A DNA stretch of 33,371 nucleotides from contig CAMVRX010000005.1 of assembly GCA_947170005.1 (NCBI GenBank), positions 1 to 33,371 of the forward strand, in the 5' to 3' direction. Position numbers and translations under genes: made by a program. Positions 20,003 to 28,858 of the stretch are shown here, piece after piece. The notes beneath the pieces were generated by a model. The model was not told where the DNA came from. It searched no databases and saw nothing but the letters and a program-made list of their open reading frames with translations. Every line of letters starts with the position of its first letter. Position 1 is the stretch's first letter. This DNA comes from an uncultured Elusimicrobium sp. (GTDB lineage Bacteria > Elusimicrobiota > Elusimicrobia > Elusimicrobiales > Elusimicrobiaceae).

Positions 20003-20153
20003 GACGGACGCAGGCAAACTGCTTTGCCTGCGTCAGGGCTTGAAAGGCGCAGCGTTGTACGAGTTTTGCCGCTAGGCAAAGGCGAGTACCGCGAGCCCGG
20101 CCTGCAGGCATTTTACGTCAGTAAAATGACCGGAAGGAAAGTCCGGTCCAAAT
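20003..20153 (+). repeat. tRNA-associated hairpin element, copy B
   Basis: ACGCAGGCAAActgcTTTGCCTGCGT and CATTTTACgtcaGTAAAATG hairpins; shares the copy A skeleton; ends with GTCCGGTCCAA, as the tRNA-Val 3' end does. Confidence 0.6.
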
Positions 20154-20158
20154 TTTAG

Positions 20159-20192
20159 AAAAGTCCCCGTTTATCGTCGGGGACTTTTCCTT
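20159..20192 (+). terminator. terminator after element B
   Basis: AAAAGTCCCCG ... CGGGGACTTTT followed by CCTTTT. Confidence 0.75.
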
Positions 20193-20340
20193 TTGTGTGC
20201 TTGCTATGTGGCATAGTTCCCCAAACGCTTCATCATGTGTTTGTCCATATTCGCCCATGAAGGGAATTTCCAAAAACAAATTAAATTGCAAGCCTCCACA
20301 CCTGGAATTTATTTTTTATTTTGCTAAACTTCCTATAAAG

Positions 20341-20372
20341 GCAACCCCCCCGGCAACGGACCGGGGGGTTGC
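20341..20372 (-). terminator. terminator of the autotransporter operon
   Basis: GCAACCCCCCCGG-caacgga-CCGGGGGGTTGC downstream of the minus-strand stop at 20393. Confidence 0.65.
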
Positions 20373-20392
20373 AATACTAAGAAGAGTTTTTC

Positions 20393-23300
20393 TTACTTAC
20401 GGGCAGGTTTTTTATCAAAACGCAATCCGGCCTCTTCTGCTTCTACATCATCGTGTACAATAACTACAGGTGTTTCATCCGGCGGCAACTGGTACACGTC
20501 ATAAGAAGATTTCGGCAACACCCGGTACGTCTGCCGGCTGGCCGGTACTACTTGTTGCACCGGTTGGGTTTCGGTAATCACCCCATTGCTATCAATGCGC
20601 AAATTGCCGGAAGCAGGCTGGACCGTCATTACCCGCACCGAGGAAGCATTCGGCGAGCGTTTGGGATAAACGTAATCCGTTGTTACTACCGGGCGGCGCT
20701 TATCGGCCCCTTTCTCAAAGGATACCACTGAAGGTTTAGGCGTCAATTTTTGGGTATACTCGCTCGATTGGCTGCCTGCATAACCCCGGGGGGTGGCTGC
20801 CACTTCGCCAAACATAAAGCGGATCCCGGCGTGGCCTCCCCACGCTTTGATACGCGGTCCGGTTTCATAGCTACCCATTAAGTAGAAGTAAAGCGGTTTG
20901 GTAATTTGCATATTAAGCCCCAAATCGGCTTCAAAGGTACCGCCATGGGCATTGGCCGTTTTGCTTACACCGTCGTAATACACTTCACCTTGGCCCATAA
21001 ACTCATAGCTGTAGCCCAACTCCAAGAACGGCTCCACCAACAGCCCATTGGCGCGCATAAACGCATAGTCAAACGCCATGGCCGCTTTTAAGGATAGGTA
21101 CGGTACGCCTTTGTACTCCAAGTCTTCCGCGGCGCCGTTTTTGACCCCCACATGGGAACCAAATGCATACATCCCCGTTAATTCCAATTTAGGCGCAATA
21201 TGCCACCATTGGTTAGAACGTACCCGACGGTCGAAGACTTTTCCGGCCTCTACACTCCACGCGAACACATCCCGTTTGGGCTTATACTCCAGCTCTACTC
21301 CGCTGGCCGTATAGGTAGTCATATCCATACGCGTCCAGAAATTGCGCAAAGCCATATCCACAAACCACAGGTTATCGCTGACCAAGGTTGCATAAGCCCC
21401 GATACTGGGGGCACTGCCATCCCCGTTGCTATAGCCGGGGTGTTCCTTGGTTTTGTGGGTGGTGATGTTATTGGCATCCACATAGCCCGCCATAATACCC
21501 GCATACAATTTGCTGGGATTATCGGGGAAGAGCAGCCAATCCTGCCCCACTTCTACCCCCCACATATCCATATCGGTTTCCACCATTTCTTTGGTGGTAA
21601 TATCTTTATAATAGGTACGCAACCACACGCCGTGCTTCTTGGTTTCGTCCCCCATATTTATCAGGTCGCCCATGCGTTTTTGTAACGAGTTCATCCCCGT
21701 ACGTGCCATTTGCACGTTCAGGGCAGGCACATTGAGCATGGTTTTAAAAACATAGCTAAATTCCCCATTGCTGCGCAGATAGTAATCTTTGCCGGTACCG
21801 GCTTGGGTACCTTGGGCCAACTGGTACACATAGGCCCCTTGGTCCCATACACCGCCAGGCAATACAAAGCTACCGCTTTCTGCACCGGAGGAACCGAATT
21901 GCACCAATTTAATACCGTCTCCGCTTAGGATGGTAGAGGTGGGCCCTACATTGGTTAATCCCAGTGAAGTGGTCCCGGTATGGGTCCCGTTGATGACCAA
22001 TTTATCTGCGGTTTTATCGGTCAAATTGACGTTCATATTCACACGCGTATTGTTGGCTGCCAAATTATTGACCGTTAAGGTATTGGCCCCGTTGGTACGC
22101 ACTAAGTTGAGGGTGGCATTCGAAAGGGCAGTAGCCCCGCCCAGTGTGTTGGTACCGCGCATATTAATTGTACCACCCGTAGCGGTTAACCCGCTTACAC
22201 TGCCGCCGGAATTAACATTCAGCGTGCCGGTTTGCAAATTAGTACCGATAGCGCTGGCTCCCGCAAACACGGTTTGCGTACCCCCGGCAATACGGGTCGT
22301 ATTGGCCGTTCCGTAAAGATTTTGCGTACCGCCGCTAAGTACCGTACTGGTAGCGGTGCCGGATACCGTTTGTGTACCCGCCGTAAGGGTAGTGTTGGTC
22401 ACACTGCCGCCTGCAAAAACTTGTTGTGTACCGCCCGTAACCACTGTACCGATTGCGACGCCGGAAACCTTTTGGGTGCCACTGCTAAGGGCCGTAGCAG
22501 AAACTGTTGCACCGGTCAACACGTCTTGCGTGCCGCCCCGGATTTGGGTCCCGGCCACAATGGCCCCGCCGGACACAATTTGCTGGCCGCCGGTATAAAT
22601 AATGGTGCTGTTGGCGCTGCCGCCGTTGGACACCCACTGCGTGGCTCCATTACTAAGCACCGTACGGTTGGCAAGACCGGAAGACAGAACCACCTGCCCG
22701 GTGCCCGAGCTAAAGACATTGTCATCCACCACAGCGCCTGAGGAAACATACTGGATGCTGTCTTGTAAAAATACGTTACCGCTTACATAACCGCCGGTAG
22801 AAACATGCTGTTGGGCACTGGAATATAAGGAAGTATAAAGCGCACTGCCGCCGGAAAGAACTGTTTGTTCTCCCTCTTTATTAAGCAGGGAACTAATAGC
22901 TACACCGCCGTTGCTGATAATTTGGGAACCGCCGGAATTGACGGTAGTTTGAACGGCAGAGCCATTTGTAGAAAGGACTTGCGTTCCTCCATTTTCTACA
23001 ACGGTATTGCTGGCCACACCGCCCGAAACAACTTGTCGGCCAGAACTATAAACGGTCGTTCCTGTAGCCGTCCCACCAAAAACCTCTTGCGAGCCGCCGC
23101 TGGAAACCTGGGTTCCTACTGCACTTCCCCCATAAAGGGTTTGATGTCCGCCGTCATTTACCGTGGTATTAGAGGCTGTTGCTCCCGATAAAACATATTG
23201 GAGCGCTAACGAACCGCTCAACGTAGTATTGCTGGCTACGCCGCCCTCGGACACAATTTGAAGACCGCCGCCAAATACGCTGGTTCCACTGGCTACCCCG

Positions 23301-25297
23301 CCGGAAGAAATAGTCTGTTCCCCGGTAGAGCTGACAAGGGTATCTACGGCTTTGCCGGAAAATAATACTACCTGAGAGCCATAATCATCCAGCACCGTAC
23401 CGCTGGCCACCGCGCCGGAGGACACGTATTGGATACTGCCCCCCAAAAACTTGTTATTGGTAATGATGCTACCGCTGGAAGCATGCTGGTTAGCACTATC
23501 AAAAAAGGACGTGTAATCCGCACTACCGCCGGAAAGAACATGTTGTTCTCCGCCGCTGCTAATGAGCGTATGAGAGACCGTCCCTCCCGAAGAAACAATC
23601 TGTGACCCGCCGCTAAGGACAGTAGTGCTCATAGCAAGGCCACTGCCCCCCGGAAGGGCAACAACAATCTGAGAACCGCCGCTGGAAATAAGCGTATTTG
23701 CAACTTGACCCGTAACACGCTGCACACCCTGACTCCCAATGGTCGTGCTATTTGCACTTCCTCCACCATAGACAAATTGTGAATTGTACCTAGTTAGAAA
23801 TGTATTACTTGCCACTGCACCACTATTAACTATTTGGCTGGCAAATGAACTAGTCGTTGACGTCCCAATGGCAATTCCTCCCTCGGAAACAAACTGTCTG
23901 GCGTTATATCCCAACGAAGTGTTACTGGCCACACCGCCCGATTGAACATATTGAAGAGCACTGTCATTATTATACTGGCCATCTTGCAGCACGGTGTTGA
24001 TAGCCACGCCACCCTGCACATATTGGACGGCTGTCTTCGAAAGCGTAGTATCTACGGCACTGCCCCCTGCAGAAATATACTGTTCCCCGGCAAGAGTGGT
24101 TGTACTGGCAACGCCACCCCCCAAAACAATTTGCCGGCCGGACTGATACACGCTGGTATTGCTTGCTAATCCCCCGGAAGAAATAAGTTGTTCCGCCCAT
24201 TGTCCTACCTGCGTACCGATAGCAATACCGGAAGACAAAATCACTTGTGAAGTATCGGCCGACAAAACGGTGTCTTCCGCCACCGCACCGGAAGAAACGT
24301 ATTGTACACTTTCGCTTCCGTAAAATACGTTTCCGCTTACGTACCCTCCATCTTCAACATGCTGGTTGGCGCTTACATAAAAAGAAGTAAACAACGCACT
24401 CCCACCGGATGAAACAAACTGTTCCCCTCCGCTTTGTAAAAGGGTGCTAACAGCACTCCCGTTACTACCGATATACTGTTTTCCACCGCTGCTTACTGTA
24501 GTATTGCTGACTACTCCATTCCAGTATACGGATTGCACCCCCCCGCTCAAAATTGTAGCGGAAAGAGATAGCCCCCCGCTCCTGGCTATGGACTGTCTCC
24601 CGCCGCTGGACACAATCGTATTTTCTGCATATCCTTTATCAACTGCCTGCCTTCCACCGCCGCGAAGAGTTGTACCGATAGCCGATGCCCCTTCAAATAC
24701 AGATTGAGCTGCAGCATTTCCTGCTACGTAAGTGTCCGTGACAACACCCCCTGTAACATCTTGACTCCCGTTGTTAATGACCGTTCCGGATGCGCTCCCC
24801 CCCGCAATGCTTTGATAACCCCCAGAAATGATAGTCCCAAAAGCGGTCCCCCCGGAAGAAACGATTTGGCTGGCCACCGTATTGCCTACGATGGATGTAG
24901 AACTGGCAACACCGCCGGAACGAATCTCTTCTATCCCCCAATTTCCAATAGTTGTAGAAACAGTCGTTCCATACACATAAAGATGTTCAGCTATTGAACC
25001 AGCCCCGGTCCCACTGAGCACCACATTTGAGACCGTAGTTCCGGCCGGCACCGTACTGGTTGCACCGTAAGCATACGGAGCCATATTTTGCACCAGCATC
25101 GCCCCCACGGTTGCCGTATATACCGCCTGCCGCCCGCCGTTGTAAATGCGCGATACCAGCCGGGCCCCCAACCCATGGCTGGAAACAACGCAACTGCTCA
25201 CAACAGCTGCACTGCAACTAGAACAGTACAGTTGCTCTAAGGCTTGCACGCAAGCACTGGAATAAACGGGTTCGGTAATATGACGGCGGTTGGACAT
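20393..25297 (-). CDS. AIDA-type repeat autotransporter adhesin (type Va-like), 1634 aa
   Basis: Dozens of ~19-residue SSGG-x-Q-x-V-x-x-GG-x-A-x-x-T-x-V repeats, C-terminal barrel (GVWLRTYYKDITTKE ... HAGIRFMF); preceded by a heptosyltransferase gene. Confidence 0.92.
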   Translation of the reverse strand: MSNRRHITEPVYSSACVQALEQLYCSSCSAAVVSSCVVSSHGLGARLVSRIYNGGRQAVYTATVGAMLVQNMAPYAYGATSTVPAGTTVSNVVLSGTGAGSIAEHLYVYGTTVSTTIGNWGIEEIRSGGVASSTSIVGNTVASQIVSSGGTAFGTIISGGYQSIAGGSASGTVINNGSQDVTGGVVTDTYVAGNAAAQSVFEGASAIGTTLRGGGRQAVDKGYAENTIVSSGGRQSIARSGGLSLSATILSGGVQSVYWNGVVSNTTVSSGGKQYIGSNGSAVSTLLQSGGEQFVSSGGSALFTSFYVSANQHVEDGGYVSGNVFYGSESVQYVSSGAVAEDTVLSADTSQVILSSGIAIGTQVGQWAEQLISSGGLASNTSVYQSGRQIVLGGGVASTTTLAGEQYISAGGSAVDTTLSKTAVQYVQGGVAINTVLQDGQYNNDSALQYVQSGGVASNTSLGYNARQFVSEGGIAIGTSTTSSFASQIVNSGAVASNTFLTRYNSQFVYGGGSANSTTIGSQGVQRVTGQVANTLISSGGSQIVVALPGGSGLAMSTTVLSGGSQIVSSGGTVSHTLISSGGEQHVLSGGSADYTSFFDSANQHASSGSIITNNKFLGGSIQYVSSGAVASGTVLDDYGSQVVLFSGKAVDTLVSSTGEQTISSGGVASGTSVFGGGLQIVSEGGVASNTTLSGSLALQYVLSGATASNTTVNDGGHQTLYGGSAVGTQVSSGGSQEVFGGTATGTTVYSSGRQVVSGGVASNTVVENGGTQVLSTNGSAVQTTVNSGGSQIISNGGVAISSLLNKEGEQTVLSGGSALYTSLYSSAQQHVSTGGYVSGNVFLQDSIQYVSSGAVVDDNVFSSGTGQVVLSSGLANRTVLSNGATQWVSNGGSANSTIIYTGGQQIVSGGAIVAGTQIRGGTQDVLTGATVSATALSSGTQKVSGVAIGTVVTGGTQQVFAGGSVTNTTLTAGTQTVSGTATSTVLSGGTQNLYGTANTTRIAGGTQTVFAGASAIGTNLQTGTLNVNSGGSVSGLTATGGTINMRGTNTLGGATALSNATLNLVRTNGANTLTVNNLAANNTRVNMNVNLTDKTADKLVINGTHTGTTSLGLTNVGPTSTILSGDGIKLVQFGSSGAESGSFVLPGGVWDQGAYVYQLAQGTQAGTGKDYYLRSNGEFSYVFKTMLNVPALNVQMARTGMNSLQKRMGDLINMGDETKKHGVWLRTYYKDITTKEMVETDMDMWGVEVGQDWLLFPDNPSKLYAGIMAGYVDANNITTHKTKEHPGYSNGDGSAPSIGAYATLVSDNLWFVDMALRNFWTRMDMTTYTASGVELEYKPKRDVFAWSVEAGKVFDRRVRSNQWWHIAPKLELTGMYAFGSHVGVKNGAAEDLEYKGVPYLSLKAAMAFDYAFMRANGLLVEPFLELGYSYEFMGQGEVYYDGVSKTANAHGGTFEADLGLNMQITKPLYFYLMGSYETGPRIKAWGGHAGIRFMFGEVAATPRGYAGSQSSEYTQKLTPKPSVVSFEKGADKRRPVVTTDYVYPKRSPNASSVRVMTVQPASGNLRIDSNGVITETQPVQQVVPASRQTYRVLPKSSYDVYQLPPDETPVVIVHDDVEAEEAGLRFDKKPARK

Positions 25298-25306
25298 GGG
25301 GTTCTC

Positions 25307-26638
25307 CTATTTATCGTCTTTAGGGGCGGTTAATTTATAATCTTGCATCAGTTGTTTAATATGGCCAATGACTTGTTTGCCCGTAATGAGGCGGGTACAC
25401 TCGTATTGGCGGTCGGTATCTTTAAATTTGGGACACCCAAAATAATCATAATGATCAAAATTCACATTCACATCATCCCAGCAGCCGTTGCAACCGTGGG
25501 AGTTAAAAACACGGTAAGGGGTATAAAATTCACAAATCGGCAACGTGAAACCACTGATAAGCACGATCGGCACTTTGGCACACCAAGCTAACCACGTCAA
25601 GCCCGAGCTCAGCCCTATAAAAAAGTCTGCGTGCTCCAGTAGTTCAATGCGCTCTTGCAGCGGTTTATTTCCGGTAAAATCTTCCGCACCGTGCGGCATA
25701 CGGTTCCACGTATATTTAAAACCCGTTACCGGTTCTTTATCGATACAAATCACGCGGTAACCCAAATCTTGGAGGTACGCCACCACCTGTTCCCAGCCAT
25801 AGCCGTTATTCCAAAACTTGGCTTGCGAGCTGGACTTCGTGGCAATACACACGTAACGCTCTTTGATTTTACGCGGGCTGCCCAGTTTTACTTTCGGGGC
25901 CTCTTCGCGCGGGTCAACGCCGAGGATATACCCGGCCGTGCGGTGCAAACCTACTTTACGAAAATCAATCGGCTGGTGGGTAGTATCTCCCCTAAAAAAT
26001 AACCCCAACATATAGCTGGCATACGGTTTTTCAAAACGGACTTTCCCGGGCAGATGGGTAAAAAATAAATTGGGATATTGGCCTTCAAAAATCTCTGCTA
26101 AATTATGTGCCATGGTTACTTCGGCGGCGCAGTGATGTTTTTGCTGGAAACGGTCCGCATACGTCATCCACCCGATAATATCACCAAGCGTGCCGACGGG
26201 AAATTTGATTTGCACTTCTTTGCCTTTGAGGTCCAGCGTGTGGTTTAAAACAGGGTCTTTTTCCCCGCGCACCCACACCCGGATGCGAAACGGAATATAA
26301 TATTTTTTGGTGCTGAGTACCCATCCTTCATCAGCATCGCACGCAAAAATAATGTTGTCCGTCTCGTCGTCCTCAATTTGTACGTGCCATTTGCCTTTCG
26401 GGAGTAACACCCGCGCACCGTCGTTAAAATCGTAACGGATGCCCATCGGCCCTTCCTGGGTAGGAATAGCCGGTGCCTCCACCACAAACGGATTTTGAGA
26501 TTGTTGCTGCTGCGTGTTAACCGAAGCGGTTACATCTTGCGGGGCTTGCGCAGCCGACACCGCGGCCGCTATCCCCTGGTTTGGCGATAAATTTTTAGCA
26601 GAAGGGACTGCCATCGATTGGGACGTTTCCTCGGGCAT
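25307..26638 (-). CDS. autotransporter strand-loop-strand O-heptosyltransferase (BAHT/TibC/Aah-like)
   Basis: GIRYDFNDGARVLLPKGKWHVQIED, KYYIPFRIRVWVRG, KFPVGTLGDIIGWMTYADRFQ, GLSSGLTWLAWCAKVPIVLISGF, C-x2-C-x15-C-x11-C near the C-terminus; 9 bp upstream of the autotransporter. Confidence 0.92.
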   Translation of the reverse strand: MPEETSQSMAVPSAKNLSPNQGIAAAVSAAQAPQDVTASVNTQQQQSQNPFVVEAPAIPTQEGPMGIRYDFNDGARVLLPKGKWHVQIEDDETDNIIFACDADEGWVLSTKKYYIPFRIRVWVRGEKDPVLNHTLDLKGKEVQIKFPVGTLGDIIGWMTYADRFQQKHHCAAEVTMAHNLAEIFEGQYPNLFFTHLPGKVRFEKPYASYMLGLFFRGDTTHQPIDFRKVGLHRTAGYILGVDPREEAPKVKLGSPRKIKERYVCIATKSSSQAKFWNNGYGWEQVVAYLQDLGYRVICIDKEPVTGFKYTWNRMPHGAEDFTGNKPLQERIELLEHADFFIGLSSGLTWLAWCAKVPIVLISGFTLPICEFYTPYRVFNSHGCNGCWDDVNVNFDHYDYFGCPKFKDTDRQYECTRLITGKQVIGHIKQLMQDYKLTAPKDDK

Positions 26639-26839
26639 TTTTAGTTCCTTTTACACCCACGCACCCTTCGTACAACTTCACGCGTACGAAGCAGGGCATC
26701 TATATCTTATTTTCATTGTAGCATATTTCTTGATAAAAAAATTATTTTTTTCACTCTATTTTTTATCCGTACGGACCTAGGCCCTTTTAGGCCCTTTGGC
26801 CCTGGTTTTTGAAAAACCTTTTTACTTATAATAGTAAGT

Positions 26840-27799
26840 ATGAAACGCTTTTTTACTTTTTTAATACTTTGGCTTTGTACAGCAACGCTGCATGCACAAT
26901 TACCGGTTCAAATAGCTCGTCAAACGGTGCGAACTGCCGTCGCAGATTCTCCCTCTATGCTTACGCAGCGCACTTTAATGACTATACAATCCGCCGGTAT
27001 GCCCGAGATGGCCAGCGCAATAGAAATGGAAATCATGAAACAACAACTGCTGCGCCAGCAAACGGCCGCCCCGGTGGTACCCGAAACTCCGCTGCCGGCC
27101 CAAGCAACTACGCGCACGGCCCAGCACGCCTGGCCCGTGCAAAAATTTCGCGACTATAAAGCCGCCCAGCTTAAAAAACAACGCCGCAAACGCGATGCCA
27201 AAAACCAACAGGATAGACAAGCCCTGGAACAAGCCGCGGCTTTACGAGCCCGGCTGCCGCAGTTAGACCCGGCACGCGCCTTTGAAACACAGGACTTTAC
27301 CCCCCTGATCACAGATCAAATTTCCACGCAGCAGTTGCCTTTACTGGAGCGCCCCGGCGTCTTGTACCGTGGTATGGCCTTAGAAGACGATGGTTCTTCC
27401 GTTCAAAATATCCTTCAAAACGGTCTTCGTTTACAAGACCTGGGCAGCCATGCCACCACCAAATTATTGGCCATGTCCGGTGGAATGCGCGGCACCGTAT
27501 CTGCTACCCGCCCGGTCACCAATTTAACGTCTATTCCTTCGGAAGCTCTTTATTGGGCTACCCAACGCATAGAATCTGGCAAACCGCTCCTTGTGATTAT
27601 GGCCGTAACCGGGCAACATCAGTCCGGCAAAGTAGTGCTCCTCTCCCAAGATATCCCCGCCGATCAAATTTCCCACGTGGTAGTTCCTTTACAAGTGGAG
27701 GGCAAACCCACCTGGTGCAATGTACAACTTACCGATGCGGGCACCTTTTTAGTCACCCCGTACCAACCGGTCACCCCCCGTATTACGCCGGAAAAATAA
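26840..27799 (+). CDS. secreted protein of unknown function with possible ADP-ribosyltransferase-like C-terminal domain
   Basis: Signal peptide MKRFFTFLILWLCTATLHAQ; C-terminal VLYRGM ... ILQNGL ... VSATRPV ... ALYWATQRI. Confidence 0.7.
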   Translation: MKRFFTFLILWLCTATLHAQLPVQIARQTVRTAVADSPSMLTQRTLMTIQSAGMPEMASAIEMEIMKQQLLRQQTAAPVVPETPLPAQATTRTAQHAWPVQKFRDYKAAQLKKQRRKRDAKNQQDRQALEQAAALRARLPQLDPARAFETQDFTPLITDQISTQQLPLLERPGVLYRGMALEDDGSSVQNILQNGLRLQDLGSHATTKLLAMSGGMRGTVSATRPVTNLTSIPSEALYWATQRIESGKPLLVIMAVTGQHQSGKVVLLSQDIPADQISHVVVPLQVEGKPTWCNVQLTDAGTFLVTPYQPVTPRITPEK

Positions 27800-27837
27800 A
27801 CTGTGTAAAACCGACGTAGAATTGTTATAATAAAGGT

Positions 27838-28485
27838 ATGCTCAGCCCTTTATTGGAGTTTGATAAACAACAAGCCATCAAACAGGAATCCAATTTTTTG
27901 ATTGGCATTGACGAAGCCGGCCGCGGCCCGCTGGCCGGCCCGGTAGTAGCTTGCGCGTGTTTTATTCCCCCCTCCATTGTTGAACATTTTAACGATGTAA
28001 ACGACAGCAAAAAGTTAACCGAAGCCAAACGCGAAGAACTGTTTGTACGTTTAACCACCCACAGCGGAGTGATCTACGGGGTAGGTTTTGCCACCGCGCA
28101 GGAAATTGACCAACTTAACATTTTACAAGCCACCTTTTTAGCCATGCGCCGGGCCGCCCAGCGTTTCTTGCGCATGCCCGACAGCTGTGCTCTGATAGAC
28201 GGCCCTTACCCAGTAAAGGGATTATCTTTAAAGCAACAACCCGTCATTGACGGCGACGCGCAATCGCTCGTCATTGCCTCGGCCAGCGTGATTGCCAAAG
28301 TAACGCGGGACCGTTATATGAACGTATTGGAAAAATTATACCCCGGCTACGGCTTTGCCGGGCACAAGGGCTACGGCACCGCCAAGCATTTGGAAGCCTT
28401 GCGCACCCTGGGCCCCTGTCCGCAGCACCGCCGCACCTTTGGCCCGGTTCGCAAATTACTCCCCGGGGAAACCCTGTTCCCATGA
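27838..28485 (+). CDS. rnhB: ribonuclease HII
   Basis: IGIDEAGRGPLAGPVVACACF, DSKKLTEAKRE, SVIAKVTRDRYM. Confidence 0.95.
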   Translation: MLSPLLEFDKQQAIKQESNFLIGIDEAGRGPLAGPVVACACFIPPSIVEHFNDVNDSKKLTEAKREELFVRLTTHSGVIYGVGFATAQEIDQLNILQATFLAMRRAAQRFLRMPDSCALIDGPYPVKGLSLKQQPVIDGDAQSLVIASASVIAKVTRDRYMNVLEKLYPGYGFAGHKGYGTAKHLEALRTLGPCPQHRRTFGPVRKLLPGETLFP

Positions 28486-28844
28486 CTACCCGCGAACAAG
28501 GCTTGCAAGGCGAAGAGCAAGCGGCCAATTATTTGACAAAAAAGGGGCACCGCATTATTGCGCGCAATTTCCGCGCTCCCGGGGGCGAAATTGACATTAT
28601 TACCCGTGTGCAAAACACGCTGGTATTTGTAGAAGTAAAACAACGTGCGTATGAGGCTTTTGGCGGACCGTTGGGGGCAGTAACCCCCGCCAAACAAAAA
28701 CGCATTGCCCGCACGGCAGCCGCGTTTATTAAATCCCATAGGGACGTACCCTATGACGAAATACGATTTGATATTATCGGTATCCTGCCGGGGAAACTGG
28801 ACCACATTGAAGGGGCCTTTTTCCCGCCCAGGACTACTTTATGA
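28482..28844 (+). CDS. UPF0102/YraN family endonuclease-like protein
   Basis: GLQGEEQAANYLTKKGHRIIARNFRAPGGEIDIIT ... LVFVEVKQR; ATGA overlap with rnhB. Confidence 0.92.
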   Translation: MTTREQGLQGEEQAANYLTKKGHRIIARNFRAPGGEIDIITRVQNTLVFVEVKQRAYEAFGGPLGAVTPAKQKRIARTAAAFIKSHRDVPYDEIRFDIIGILPGKLDHIEGAFFPPRTTL

Positions 28845-28858
28845 AAAACGGAGGACGT

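Noticed and set aside
21200-22741. Several plus-strand ORFs within the autotransporter region
   Set aside because: Shadow ORFs opposite a repetitive Ser/Gly-rich gene; no recognisable domains.
20393-25297. Repetitive region considered as a CRISPR or tandem DNA repeat
   Set aside because: Repeats are degenerate, in-frame, ~57-nt coding units without uniform spacers.
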